Below are positions 35,185 to 44,864 of a stretch of DNA of 64,000 bases, piece by piece. The notes under the pieces were generated by a model. It ran no database searches. It was not told the DNA's origin and saw only the letters and a list, made by a program, of their open reading frames with translations. Location: NCBI GenBank assembly GCA_021792255.1, contig JAJYUZ010000001.1, forward strand, positions 62,001-126,000, given 5' to 3'. The position numbers were made by a program, and so were the translations under genes. This stretch comes from Thermoplasmata archaeon. GTDB lineage: Archaea; Thermoplasmatota; Thermoplasmata; Thermoplasmatales; GCA-001856825. Numbering within the stretch: position 1 is the first letter of the stretch; each line of letters opens with the position of its first letter.

Positions 35185-36623
35185 AGATGGATCCTGTTGG
35201 AATCCTATACGGAGATATCCATCCAACGGTCGTAAATTGCTCAGTAATGGGAAAGTTGAGACAGGGAGATTATGTCAGAATAAAACACCAGGAGGACGGC
35301 TGGGTTTTAGGGAAGGTAGATTCCATTGAAGCGAAGACCAACCTTTCAATTGAGAAATCGTACAAGATAATGGAAGGTAGCAATGTAGAGATACAGCAAG
35401 CGGTCTCGGCTCAGATAGTCATAATAGGTTATCTAGATCAAAAGAGAATCCTGCAATACCCGCGAACTCCCTTCCTGGCTGGAACACCAGTGTATTTAGC
35501 AGACGACGAATTCATAGCGTCCACCTTAAACATAAGCGCCGGAAAGAAGGGAAGAGCCTACGTGGGCCTGATTTATGGGCACAGCATTCCTTTTTCAATA
35601 GACATTAATGCCATGGTCCAGAAGCACATTTCAGTGATGGCAAAGACCGGTGGGGGGAAGAGCTACCTTACGGGTGTTATAGTCGAGGAACTCATAAAGA
35701 ACGATGTGACTGTTGTAATCATAGATCCTCATGGAGAATATGGATCAATGAAGAAGAAAGCATCGGATACCGACGAAATGAAGAGATTCTCCATTCGTCC
35801 GGGTTCCTATGGAGAGAAGATAATAACGTTTGCGCCCGAACGTGGTGACGAAAAGCTCACATTCACTCTTTCACAAATCAACGTTAAAGAGTTAGTCAGC
35901 ATAATGAATTTGTCCGATCCAAAGTCTTATGTTTTGCCTCTAAGAAAAGCAATCGACGCAATCAGACTTTCGAGCAAGGACTATGATTTTGATGATATCA
36001 CAAAAGAGTTGAAGAGACAGGATGATTCGTCCTTGTCTCAGACTCTTGAGAAGGAATTACTGTACCTCAAGTCTCTCAACGTTCTGGGAAAGCGGGGATT
36101 GAGGGTGGACGAACTGGTCGTGAAGGGCAAAGTGTCGATTATCGAAATGAAGGGGCTCCCTCCAGACGTGCAGGAGCTGATTGTGCAGAGGCTCTTGTAT
36201 GCTCTTTTCGAGGCAAGAAAGAAAGATCGGATACCCCCTCTTCTCACTGTCGTAGAGGAGGCGCACAATTTTGCACCACAACAGGGAAAGGCATTCTCGT
36301 CGAAGATAATGAGGACGGTTGCTTCCGAAGGTAGAAAATTTGGATTTGGATTGCTGGTAGTCTCTCAGCGGCCTGCAAAAATTGACAAGAACGTGCTATC
36401 CCAGTGCGGAACTCAATTGATCTTAAAAGTCACAAATCCTAACGACCTGAAGGCGATAGGAAATTCGGTCGAGGGTCTTACAACTTCCTCTCTCGACGAA
36501 ATACAGAGGCTTCCAGTTGGAATCTCTCTTATCGCGTCTCCGGACCTCCCAATTCCACTCTTTGTTGAGGTTCGTCCAAGAGAGACGGACGATGGAGGAA
36601 AGAATGTGAGGGTCGTTAAATGA
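35181..36623 (+). CDS. herA: HerA-type DNA-translocating ATPase (DUF87)
   Basis: The protein has 480 residues with a GTG start inside the upstream stop codon. The N-terminal HAS barrel spans about residues 1-135. The Walker A is MAKTGGGKSYLTG, VIIDPHGEYGS follows, the Walker B is LLTVVEEAHNFAP, and an Arg-finger region follows VVSQRPAKIDKNVLSQC. HerA is a hexameric bidirectional translocase that works with NurA, Mre11 and Rad50 at DNA ends. None of those is next to it here. It is followed by a DUF357 gene overlapping by 4 bases. Confidence 0.92.
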   Translation: MKMDPVGILYGDIHPTVVNCSVMGKLRQGDYVRIKHQEDGWVLGKVDSIEAKTNLSIEKSYKIMEGSNVEIQQAVSAQIVIIGYLDQKRILQYPRTPFLAGTPVYLADDEFIASTLNISAGKKGRAYVGLIYGHSIPFSIDINAMVQKHISVMAKTGGGKSYLTGVIVEELIKNDVTVVIIDPHGEYGSMKKKASDTDEMKRFSIRPGSYGEKIITFAPERGDEKLTFTLSQINVKELVSIMNLSDPKSYVLPLRKAIDAIRLSSKDYDFDDITKELKRQDDSSLSQTLEKELLYLKSLNVLGKRGLRVDELVVKGKVSIIEMKGLPPDVQELIVQRLLYALFEARKKDRIPPLLTVVEEAHNFAPQQGKAFSSKIMRTVASEGRKFGFGLLVVSQRPAKIDKNVLSQCGTQLILKVTNPNDLKAIGNSVEGLTTSSLDEIQRLPVGISLIASPDLPIPLFVEVRPRETDDGGKNVRVVK

Positions 36624-36904
36624 CGATCCAGGAGAGGTGCAAGAAATATCTGGAGATGACAAGTGAGGCACTTAGGCTGGTAAAGATCTCTCCATCAAAG
36701 GAAAGTTTTCTGAACAAGGTGGCAACGGACTTCATTGAAATGTGCAACAACTACCTCAAGGATGCCACTTTCTTTTACGAGAAGGGCGATTATGAAAACT
36801 CCCTAGCTGCAAGTTCGTATGCGTACGCCTGGCTTGATGCCGGGGTACGACTAGGAATCCTCAGCGCGACTGGTGACTATAAGCGATTTACTCAGTATTC
36901 TTAA
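36620..36904 (+). CDS. DUF357 family protein
   Basis: The protein has 94 residues, all-helical. The family core is ATFFYEKGDYENSLAASSYAYAWLDAGVRLG, a TPR-like helical hairpin. DUF357 is archaeal and its role is not known. Its start overlaps the herA stop codon (ATGA), so it is co-expressed with herA, which may hint at a function with the translocase. Its TAA stop overlaps the convergent gene's TAA stop in a shared TTAA. Confidence 0.85.
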   Translation: MTIQERCKKYLEMTSEALRLVKISPSKESFLNKVATDFIEMCNNYLKDATFFYEKGDYENSLAASSYAYAWLDAGVRLGILSATGDYKRFTQYS

Positions 36905-37194
36905 CGAAATGTACTATAGTCGTATATCAAATCTATTAGTCTTTTGCTGGTGACGTCGTCAATTATTCCTTCGTTCTTTTTGACCAAGACATAATCTCTT
37001 GCTTCCAGTACTCCATTTTTTGCAGCCTTTGCATAAACGGATCCTATAACTCCTCCTCTGACACTTTCTGGAAGATCTTTCAAGCACTTTCCTAAGAGAA
37101 ATCTGAACTCCTCATTTTTTCTCATGTTGAGTTTTCTTAACTTTCTCTTCGTCTCTATACCATCTGCGTTCGTAGGGGTTCGATTTACCTCCAT
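36901..37194 (-). CDS. Conserved-looking hypothetical helical protein
   Basis: The track ORF starts at 37221, but a TATA-like AATATTTAAATG overlaps that codon. The next ATG at 37194 would lie only a few bases after the expected transcription start, so I use it (97 residues). The protein is basic at the N-terminus (ETKRKLRKLNMRKNEEF) and helical. Its second half (SVRGGVIGSVYAKAAKNGVLEARDYV) might be a winged-helix-like fold. I do not recognise the family. Confidence 0.55.
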   Translation of the reverse strand: MEVNRTPTNADGIETKRKLRKLNMRKNEEFRFLLGKCLKDLPESVRGGVIGSVYAKAAKNGVLEARDYVLVKKNEGIIDDVTSKRLIDLIYDYSTFR

Positions 37195-37426
37195 CTGTTG
37201 GTAAAGATTAATCCGTAACATTTAAATATTTCTGTAATGCGTCTAAGTCTAATATCCCCTGAAATCAAGGAGTAGGGTAATCTGTATTCTCACAAGAGCG
37301 CACTTATTCACCGTCGAACGGTAAGCACTCTCCATTCCAGTTCGTTTCACCGGCAATGTGTGATTTGATAAGGCTTAAATTGGATTCACGTACTGGCAAA
37401 TAATTTATTGTAAATTGGCTTAGGCA

Positions 37427-39805
37427 TTGGTGACGGAGGCTGTAAGAAAAAGGCACATCTTCTACTCAAGCGGAGCAGCAAGAGCTTTTTCGGTCATCGA
37501 AGGAGAAGATGCTCAAGGAATAGTCGACCTAATCAAGGAGATGTCATCTTCAGTGAACGTCAAAATAATGCCTGAAGAAGAAAGTCTTGTGATCCTTCTC
37601 AAATCGGGTGCTTCGGTAGACGATCTGCGTACAATGAAGATACTCCAGAATTTTCTCAAGATAATAGGAGAGACATCAAAGGTCCATAAGCTGGTGGCAG
37701 AAGACATTTCGGAAAAAAAGATAGAGAAATATAGCGAAATAACTCTGAATTATTATAAATTAATTTCTGAGCTAGGAAAGAGTGAATTGGAAGATTTTAC
37801 CGAATTCATGAATTTATTCCCGCTGAAATACGATCTGTCAGAGGACTACATTAGCCACCTGCCTTCATTCCTCAAACCTTATTATGGGCTGTTCAAGAAA
37901 CGTGAGGACCCTCCCAAAAGGAAGAGCAAAATCTCAAAAAGAAGATTTCCCGATTATTCGACTGAAATGAGGTGGATCGCCAGAGACATCTTGTTCAAAA
38001 ATGGCACCACAGGCATCGTCGTACCGGACGATTATTTAGTGGTAGGTTTAGTCAGAGAACTGGAACTATATGGAATCAACCCCAGCGTGACTACCCCAGT
38101 CTCTGAAATATTGCTGAATGACGTGCCTTACAACTTTGTCGTTTCAGCGCTCAAGTGCATAGACGAAAATTTTTCGTACGAGACAGTCATTTCTTTATTA
38201 GAAAATCCTTTCTCAGGAATAGATCCGGTCAAGACGTACGACATAAAGGACCAGTGTTACGAAAAAAACATAACGAAGGGTATAGAAGACTGGAAGACCT
38301 TGTTCCACGACTTAAAAGTTAATGGGAATATTTTGGTAGATCTAGAATTATTATCCGAAGTAATATCTAATAAGGACGGCCTTTTTGACTTGGTCAGATT
38401 TGTCGATAAATATCTGGGAGAGAGAAGCTATCCCAGCAGAATGCTGGGTATTCTTCTTTCCGCCTACGAAGGCTATTCGAACGATGTAGCTGAGTTAATC
38501 AATGATCTCGAGTCGATGAAGTACATACCGAAGGTGAACATTGTCGGAGGTACGGATGTCTGGATTGGAAAGCCCCTCGACTTGCTGGGAATTCCGCTGA
38601 ACAACCTTTACCTTGCGGGGTTGGATGCGGCGTCGTCCCTTCGAGCATTCCCGGAAGAGGCAAGAGACTTTTTGGTGAGAACCGGGCTTGGTGGTGCCTT
38701 TGAAGACGTGGTAGAAAGTGCATACCTATCCTTAATTGAACGGGCGGAGAACGTTAACCTGAGCTATTCTACAATGGATGAAAAACTCTCCTATACGGAA
38801 TCAACTTCGTTCTATGATGGAATTGCAGCCGACGAGGAGTATATTCAGAGAGAGACGGCATTCTTGCCGCAGAGTCCAGTTACTCGATGGGAGATGGGGA
38901 AAGAAAACAGAGTTTCCAACAGATACCTGCTTGATGAAGGGCTGATAAAGTCCAGAATAGATAAACCGATTTATCCGACGCTTATAGAAAATTACGCAGG
39001 GTGCCACTTTAAGGGTTTCGTCAACGGGATGTTGAGTATAGACGATATTGACTCTCCCAGAGAATTCCTTGATCCTCGAACAACTGGAACTTTGACGCAC
39101 AGGATCCTTGAGAAGTTCTATTCCACAGAAACATCTCCGGCAGAATTTGGAAAGTCAGCAGATTCTTACATCAGAGGCGAGATCAACAAGGAAAAATACG
39201 AATCTAGAATCGAGGCACTGAAATTCTACAGGGACAGATATCTCATGAGTGGGAGATTGGTAAGATTCTTCCTGATGGATGTGAGACACTCACTTGAACT
39301 GGGAAGAAAGACTGTACAGAAGGAATTTCATTTTCCGACCGCCGAGCAACAGGTGTTTTACAATTTCGGAGAGAAAAAGATCAGCATCGGTGGTTACGTC
39401 GATAGGGTTGACGAAGATAAAGGAGGTTTTTGCATCATAGATTATAAGAGTTCGCTGTACGGCTATCCAAAGAACGATCTGTGTGACGAGAGGCACAACA
39501 AGATCCAACTTTTTTTCTACAAACTTGGAGTGGAGTCGATTCTCAAAAAGAAGGTGAGTGCCGCTGCCTACGTTTCATTCAGAGACATAAACGATGGATT
39601 CAGCACTGCGGGTTTTTTCAACTCAATTCCTAACGAACAAGCACAATTGCAGAAGTGCAGGGAAATAGTAGATCCCGTGCTTGAAGACTTCGTGAGCGGA
39701 GACTGCGATCCAGTTGTCAAGGAAGGAGAAAGCCTCTGGAAATGCGAAAACGAACTGTTCTGTTCCCTACTGAGCATTTGCAGGGTCCAGGAAAGGAGAT
39801 GGTGA
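37427..39805 (+). CDS. AddB/RecC-like protein with C-terminal PD-(D/E)xK Fe-S nuclease domain
   Basis: The protein has 792 residues with a TTG or GTG start. Its C-terminal 260 or so residues form a RecB-family nuclease. NYAGCHFKGFVNGML supplies the first cluster Cys. GYVDRVDEDKGGFCIIDYKSS is the catalytic GxxDRxD...D-x-K core, and WKCENELFCSLLSIC gives three more Cys for a 4Fe-4S cluster as in AddB. The N-terminal 500 residues have no Walker A but contain segments like NNLYLAGLDAASSLRAFPEEARDF, which resembles the inactive helicase fold of AddB/RecC. One base separates it from a UvrD/AddA-like helicase, so the pair should form a DNA-end resection machine. Confidence 0.85.
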   Translation: MVTEAVRKRHIFYSSGAARAFSVIEGEDAQGIVDLIKEMSSSVNVKIMPEEESLVILLKSGASVDDLRTMKILQNFLKIIGETSKVHKLVAEDISEKKIEKYSEITLNYYKLISELGKSELEDFTEFMNLFPLKYDLSEDYISHLPSFLKPYYGLFKKREDPPKRKSKISKRRFPDYSTEMRWIARDILFKNGTTGIVVPDDYLVVGLVRELELYGINPSVTTPVSEILLNDVPYNFVVSALKCIDENFSYETVISLLENPFSGIDPVKTYDIKDQCYEKNITKGIEDWKTLFHDLKVNGNILVDLELLSEVISNKDGLFDLVRFVDKYLGERSYPSRMLGILLSAYEGYSNDVAELINDLESMKYIPKVNIVGGTDVWIGKPLDLLGIPLNNLYLAGLDAASSLRAFPEEARDFLVRTGLGGAFEDVVESAYLSLIERAENVNLSYSTMDEKLSYTESTSFYDGIAADEEYIQRETAFLPQSPVTRWEMGKENRVSNRYLLDEGLIKSRIDKPIYPTLIENYAGCHFKGFVNGMLSIDDIDSPREFLDPRTTGTLTHRILEKFYSTETSPAEFGKSADSYIRGEINKEKYESRIEALKFYRDRYLMSGRLVRFFLMDVRHSLELGRKTVQKEFHFPTAEQQVFYNFGEKKISIGGYVDRVDEDKGGFCIIDYKSSLYGYPKNDLCDERHNKIQLFFYKLGVESILKKKVSAAAYVSFRDINDGFSTAGFFNSIPNEQAQLQKCREIVDPVLEDFVSGDCDPVVKEGESLWKCENELFCSLLSICRVQERRW

Positions 39806-39806
39806 A

Positions 39807-42146
39807 ATGAGCGGCGACTACGTTTCTGCTGTCCCCGGATCTGGAAAGACCGAGACTCTCATCAACAAGTGTTATGAACTGATGGAGGAAGAAGGCGTAG
39901 AAAACGTTGTCGCAATAACATTTACCGATCGCGCATCAGAAGAACTCGTCGAACGGTTGAAGAAAAGAGCACTGAAGGAAGGAAAGTCAGAATTGGTAAG
40001 ACAACTTCCGACTTCAAACGTAGGGACCATCCACAATTTCTGCTCAAAAATCGTAAGAAAATACGGTTCAGAAATAGGTATACCGTGGAACTTCAGAGTG
40101 ATGGATGAACTTGAATCTTTTAACATGCTGGAAAGGAGCGTGAGGAACTTTATAATAAATACTAGGAATGCGAACAAAGTAACGGAGAAAGGGTTACTTC
40201 TGGGCAGAATGTTAGAAGAGTTCGGAACGGACGTCGAACAAGTCATAAAAGACTGTACTGAGGTGATGGAGGCACAGAAGGGGTACCTTGATTATATGAT
40301 GCTCACAAACCGAAGTTTCTATACAATGTACAGATTGGAATCATTTGACGAAGCCGTCATGAAGGAAGTATCTTCCAGATTGCGGATATCTTTGATACCC
40401 AGTTTGCTGTCTCTCCTCTCATCCTTCGTGAGCGAATATCAGGCCATAAAACGAAAGGCAAGACTAATGGATTTCGACGACCTTTTATTATACACCCTCA
40501 AAGTCATGGACGTGAGGGGAGAAGAGGTAGCCAAGAAGTACAAGTACATACTGGTCGACGAGTTTCAGGACACCGATGAACTACAGATCGCATTATTCAA
40601 TAAGTTCTTGGAGAACGATTCTACTTTTTTCGTCGTCGGTGATCTCAATCAGAGTATCTACTCGTTCAGAGGGGCGCACCCGGGAGCTCAACGGAACTTT
40701 TCGGACAGAATTTCCAACCAAATCACTCTGAAGACAAATAGGAGAAGTGGAAAGAATCTCATCACCTTCTTCAATAAATTTTTCCCCACATTGATAGAGT
40801 ACGAGCCGATGGAAGGCTCTTCAGATCACTTGGGTGGAGCTTATCTTCATATTGAGGATGACAAACTCCTCGCGGTAGCCGAAATTATCAAAATGAAGAT
40901 AAGGGAGGGAAAACTCCCGGGTAAGATTGCGGTCCTTAGCAGAACTTCGTCGGATTTCTTTAATTTAAAAAGATATCTGAAAAGAGAGGGTATAGATTGC
41001 GTTCTCATTTCGGGGGAGTCGATATTGAAGTCGCAGGAGGGACTAGACGTGCTCTCCCTGGTCCGGTACTTAGCTGACCCTGGAGATCAGGTCGCTCAAG
41101 CATCACTCCTTTTCTCCCCAATGTTCAGTATGAACGTATCAGACTTAATGCGATCAAAAGACAAACTTGGAGAAGTTTTGGAGACGAAGCTTGGCAAGTA
41201 CAGACAGGAAGTTAGGGACGAAAGAATCGATTTCCTGATTAACAGAATCATGCTCAAGGAAGAGTACACTTCCAACCTGCTTGGAACTATCGACGGAAGA
41301 GAAAGGGTGGATAGGCTCTACAGAATTCTTGAGCTTATCTCTTCTCACGTCTCTGCGTATGGAGGCAACGTATATTCCTTGGTAGAGTGGTTGCAGAACG
41401 CTAGCAACAGTAAGGAAAGTGGCCCGATTGAGGATCTGCTTGAGGATCAGTCCAGAGTGAAGATTATGACGATTCATCAGGCAAAGGGGCTGGAGTTCGA
41501 CTCAGTAATAATTTATGATTTGCGACCGGGAGTGGACAGGGAGAAGTACTATGCAGACGAATACGTTGGAATCGTCGCAAAGAGAGAAAAAGATTTTATC
41601 ACCTCACCCAGCAAAAAAATAATTGGCAAGAGTGAAAGACACAGCTTCTCTCTGAATGAAGAATCTAGAATACTGTACGTTGCATTTACTAGAGCGAAGA
41701 GTGATCTGCATTTCGTCTTTTCCGAAAAGGATCTGAAGGATGAGAGAAATGCGAAGAAAGCAGATGATTTGATCTCTCTCTTCCAAAGGACTATAGGTCT
41801 CTGGAAAGAAAGCGATCCGAAGGGGAGAGAGGAGGCCATTTCTAAGATGTCACTGATCTCTTCTAAGATTTCAAAGACTTCACCACTAGAACAGAAAAAA
41901 ATAGATCAGAGTGTTTCCGAATTACCGAAACTGAACGATATTCGGCCGTACACTCAAAACGACGATGACAATGAGCAGGCAATCGTACAATTTCTCAAGG
42001 GAAAAGGAGATAAGATCAAAGAGTTCAGGCTGTACTCCAATGGATCTAGAGTGACAATAACAGAAATGGGCCTAAAGATTTATGAGGATATCTCAACGCC
42101 AAACAACTATTTCGTGAAAAATGGGGAGATAAAATTCATCCTTTAG
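39807..42146 (+). CDS. UvrD/AddA-like superfamily 1 DNA helicase
   Basis: The protein has 779 residues. The SF1A motifs are all present: I AVPGSGKTETLINK, Ia VVAITFTDRASEEL, II ILVDEFQDTDELQ, III VVGDLNQSIYSFRGA, IV-like TLKTNRRSG, V IMTIHQAKGLEFDSVIIYDL and VI ILYVAFTRAKSDLHF. The protein ends shortly after motif VI plus about 140 residues and has no nuclease domain, unlike bacterial AddA. The nuclease is supplied by the upstream gene one base away. SGDYVSAVPGSGKTE follows the start codon directly, so the N-terminus is very short. Confidence 0.92.
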   Translation: MSGDYVSAVPGSGKTETLINKCYELMEEEGVENVVAITFTDRASEELVERLKKRALKEGKSELVRQLPTSNVGTIHNFCSKIVRKYGSEIGIPWNFRVMDELESFNMLERSVRNFIINTRNANKVTEKGLLLGRMLEEFGTDVEQVIKDCTEVMEAQKGYLDYMMLTNRSFYTMYRLESFDEAVMKEVSSRLRISLIPSLLSLLSSFVSEYQAIKRKARLMDFDDLLLYTLKVMDVRGEEVAKKYKYILVDEFQDTDELQIALFNKFLENDSTFFVVGDLNQSIYSFRGAHPGAQRNFSDRISNQITLKTNRRSGKNLITFFNKFFPTLIEYEPMEGSSDHLGGAYLHIEDDKLLAVAEIIKMKIREGKLPGKIAVLSRTSSDFFNLKRYLKREGIDCVLISGESILKSQEGLDVLSLVRYLADPGDQVAQASLLFSPMFSMNVSDLMRSKDKLGEVLETKLGKYRQEVRDERIDFLINRIMLKEEYTSNLLGTIDGRERVDRLYRILELISSHVSAYGGNVYSLVEWLQNASNSKESGPIEDLLEDQSRVKIMTIHQAKGLEFDSVIIYDLRPGVDREKYYADEYVGIVAKREKDFITSPSKKIIGKSERHSFSLNEESRILYVAFTRAKSDLHFVFSEKDLKDERNAKKADDLISLFQRTIGLWKESDPKGREEAISKMSLISSKISKTSPLEQKKIDQSVSELPKLNDIRPYTQNDDDNEQAIVQFLKGKGDKIKEFRLYSNGSRVTITEMGLKIYEDISTPNNYFVKNGEIKFIL

Positions 42147-42277
42147 CACTTACTCTGGGGGACATTCATAGCCTTCGTCAAGTCCATCCAACAAATCATG
42201 TGACGAGTATGCCTGTTGGATAAGGATAACGGTCCCACCTTTGAGAGAGATTTTATATTTTTATCGAATTAGGCTTA

Positions 42278-42352
42278 GCTCCGGTAGTGTAGACCGGCCA
42301 AGCATATGGGGCTCTCAATCCCACGACCCGGGTCCAAATCCCGGCCGGAGCA
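42278..42352 (+). tRNA. tRNA-Glu (CUC)
   Basis: The acceptor GCTCCGG pairs with CCGGAGC. The anticodon arm TGGGGCTCTCAATCCCA has the loop CTCTCAA and anticodon CTC. The T arm is CCCGGGTCCAAATCCCGG. No intron is present and no CCA is encoded. It marks the left boundary of the catabolic-looking cluster that follows. Confidence 0.95.
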
Positions 42353-42492
42353 TTGGTGAGAAGGGATAACAATGGAGTCAGCTGTATAGTGCAGAACATT
42401 TCACTTTGGTGACTGATCTCGATAATTACAGCCTTAAGCACGATATCGAGAGACTTTGTGAAAATGTCCTGGGAGAATCAACGGGCAAAAAC

Positions 42493-42499
42493 ATTTAAC
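42493..42499 (+). promoter_or_regulatory. TATA box of the second Gfo/Idh gene
   Basis: ATTTAAC lies about 27 bases before the ATG at 42523, suggesting a leaderless mRNA for the Gfo/Idh-MFS pair. Confidence 0.45.
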
Positions 42500-42522
42500 T
42501 CAATAAGGGTGTTCAATGATGA

Positions 42523-43527
42523 ATGAGCGGGAGAATTGGTATAGGAATCGTGGGTATCGGTGGGATTTCAGTCATTCACGAGGCTGCGTATCAAGAAGAC
42601 CCAAGGACAAAAATTGTCGCTTTGTGCGACACCAACAAGGAAGTACTTAAAGAGAGGGCAAAACAAATCTCAGTAAAAGCGTACGAAAGCTACCAGGATC
42701 TAATCAACGATTCGGAAGTTGAGGCAATCGACGTGTGTTTGCCACACTATCTTCACCATAAAGTTGCAAGATATGCAATTGAACGTGGCAAGAATGTGCA
42801 GTTGGAAAAGCCAATTACGATGAATTACGTCGATGCAGTAGATTTAGTTAATCTGGCAAAAGAAAAAGGGGTCAAACTGTCGGTTTCAGAAAACACGCGG
42901 TTTGTCAAGTCTTACCAACAGGTTAAGAGACTTCTTGTTTCCGGGAAGATAGGTGAGATATGGCAAGTGAGAACTCTGATTGCGGGAAGCGAAGTTGAGA
43001 GACTTTCTAACAAGAATGGTTGGATTGCCAAGAAAGAATATGGGGGAGGAATTGTCATGGATGCCGGGGTTCATACCTTCTATCTCTTCAAGTGGCTCTT
43101 CGGGGGCCTGAGGTCCGTTCAGTCAATCCTCTGGAATAGAATAGAGGGAACTGAGGTGGAAGATAACGCCATAATGTATGGTATACTGGAAAATGGCTCC
43201 CAATTCCAGGCACAGCTTAGCGACACTGCTCAGAGTCCTTGGACAGAGAGACTTGAGATATACGGCAGCGGAGGTGCAATTATCAGCGATCAGTTGTCTG
43301 ATCCACCTTTAAAAATCTACAACGGATGGATGGATAGTGAGGGAGAGAAAGTTGCAGAAGTTGAATACAATCCTGCCGGATGGAAGGCTATTTCAATTAT
43401 GGATGGCATTCACGATTTTGTCTCAGCGATCGTCGATGATAGACCGCCTACGGTAGACCCATCTGATGCGGCTTACGCAGTCAGGATTGCAGAAATGGCT
43501 TATTCAAACTCATCGATGATCCAATGA
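42523..43527 (+). CDS. Gfo/Idh/MocA family oxidoreductase
   Basis: The protein has 334 residues. The Rossmann start IGIGIVGIGGISVIHEAAY is canonical. The family motif NVQLEKPITMNYVDAV lies near residue 95, and GGIVMDAGVHTFYLFKWLFG carries the D-x-G-x-H motif that orients the catalytic His. Members act on sugars, sugar acids or inositol derivatives. It overlaps the transporter gene by 4 bases, so the pair probably imports and oxidises a small polyol or sugar. Confidence 0.9.
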   Translation: MSGRIGIGIVGIGGISVIHEAAYQEDPRTKIVALCDTNKEVLKERAKQISVKAYESYQDLINDSEVEAIDVCLPHYLHHKVARYAIERGKNVQLEKPITMNYVDAVDLVNLAKEKGVKLSVSENTRFVKSYQQVKRLLVSGKIGEIWQVRTLIAGSEVERLSNKNGWIAKKEYGGGIVMDAGVHTFYLFKWLFGGLRSVQSILWNRIEGTEVEDNAIMYGILENGSQFQAQLSDTAQSPWTERLEIYGSGGAIISDQLSDPPLKIYNGWMDSEGEKVAEVEYNPAGWKAISIMDGIHDFVSAIVDDRPPTVDPSDAAYAVRIAEMAYSNSSMIQ

Positions 43528-44780
43528 ATCCTGTGGAGAACAGACCCGATATCGTAAGAGGAAAAAGGGGAATAGCTTTCCTTTTGCTGTTCAGTTCCTT
43601 CTACCTGGGCCTTAATTATTTGTGGATTTCTTACGAGTCTCTAATACTTCCTGAACAGATTTTAGTCGCATTTCCTTCCTTCGAAAGAGGACTGGCACTG
43701 GGCGCGATCGCTTCTGGAGGAGTGGCCCTAGGAGTAATCGTAAATATTATTTCGGGCGTAGTTAGTGACCAATTGCACTCTAGATGGGGAAGAAGAACGC
43801 CGCTGATCATCGCTGGAACAATCCTACTGGTCGCCGTCTTGGCTCTTGTAGCGGTCATCCCTATAACAATCCCTCTCGTCGTAACTGGTTTCGTTTTCAT
43901 GCAGGTATTCTCCAATCTCGCCCAAGGTGCATTTCAACCTTTGCTACCGGATCTCTTCCCCCATGAGAAGAGAGGTGAAGTCGGCGGATTCTTGGGACTG
44001 TACGCTCTCATCGGAGATGCGCTGGGATTTGGTATTACTGGATTGCTTGTCGGAATAGGGTATTTATCAGTCTCTGTTTTTGTAATTATTGTCCCAGTCT
44101 TGCTAACGACTTCGCTTATGTTGTTTACAGTGAGAAAATACGATGCTCCATATTTAGGAACTTCAATCGGTGTTCGGAAAGCTTTCGTCAAGATTTTCAG
44201 TCCGGAGGAGTCTGTACCGGGTTTCATATGGCTCGTAATGGGTTCCTTTCTTGTCCTCATAGGTTCAAGCGGCCTTGTATACTTCGAACTTTATTTCTTT
44301 AAATATATCCTTAACATTCCAAACCCCGCATTCGGGGTTGCTATCGCGGGAGTTGTAGTGCTCATAACCGGGATGGCCGCGGCACTGGGTCTCGGGTACC
44401 TTTCCGACAAGATAGGGAGAAAGATCATACTAATTTCTGCAGCGTTGGTGGGAGGGGTAGCAATGTTGTCCCTGCCCTTTGCAAGATCATTTTACGTCTT
44501 CCTAATAGTTGCGGCTGTAGTTGGCGCCACTACTGGCCTCTTCTTGAGCGTTGAGATGGCATATGCAAGCGATCTAGTTCCTAAACGATCCTCCGGACAG
44601 TATATGGCTTACTCCAACATTGCATTTGGTGGATCATCTTCGTTTGCACCCCTTGTCGATGGTGCTATCTTCTACGTTTTCAGGAGCAATATTTACCAGA
44701 GCTTCACGGCAATGTTTTTCCTAGCTTCCTTTTTCTATTTCGTCGGAGCGGCAATACTCTTGAAGACTCCTAAAAGATGA
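43524..44780 (+). CDS. Major facilitator superfamily transporter
   Basis: The protein has 418 residues with about 12 hydrophobic segments. The loop 2-3 motif is SDQLHSRWGRRTPLIIAG, which resembles the sugar/glycoside-cation (GPH) and related MFS groups. The equivalent loop 8-9 motif is YLSDKIGRKIILIS. It should be a proton-linked importer in the cytoplasmic membrane. Coupling to the upstream Gfo/Idh oxidoreductase (ATGA overlap) suggests a sugar or polyol substrate. Confidence 0.88.
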   Translation: MNPVENRPDIVRGKRGIAFLLLFSSFYLGLNYLWISYESLILPEQILVAFPSFERGLALGAIASGGVALGVIVNIISGVVSDQLHSRWGRRTPLIIAGTILLVAVLALVAVIPITIPLVVTGFVFMQVFSNLAQGAFQPLLPDLFPHEKRGEVGGFLGLYALIGDALGFGITGLLVGIGYLSVSVFVIIVPVLLTTSLMLFTVRKYDAPYLGTSIGVRKAFVKIFSPEESVPGFIWLVMGSFLVLIGSSGLVYFELYFFKYILNIPNPAFGVAIAGVVVLITGMAAALGLGYLSDKIGRKIILISAALVGGVAMLSLPFARSFYVFLIVAAVVGATTGLFLSVEMAYASDLVPKRSSGQYMAYSNIAFGGSSSFAPLVDGAIFYVFRSNIYQSFTAMFFLASFFYFVGAAILLKTPKR

Positions 44781-44835
44781 AAGACCAATAAATCACCGTT
44801 GTTTATTGGCAAACTCAAACTGCGAGTCGCATAGA

Positions 44836-44845
44836 TTTAAATATA
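44836..44845 (+). promoter_or_regulatory. TATA box of the M24 peptidase gene
   Basis: TTTAAATATA is centred about 25 bases before the ATG at 44865, a good archaeal promoter position with little or no 5' leader. Confidence 0.55.
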
Positions 44846-44864
44846 GTAGAAAAGATGGAGAGAC

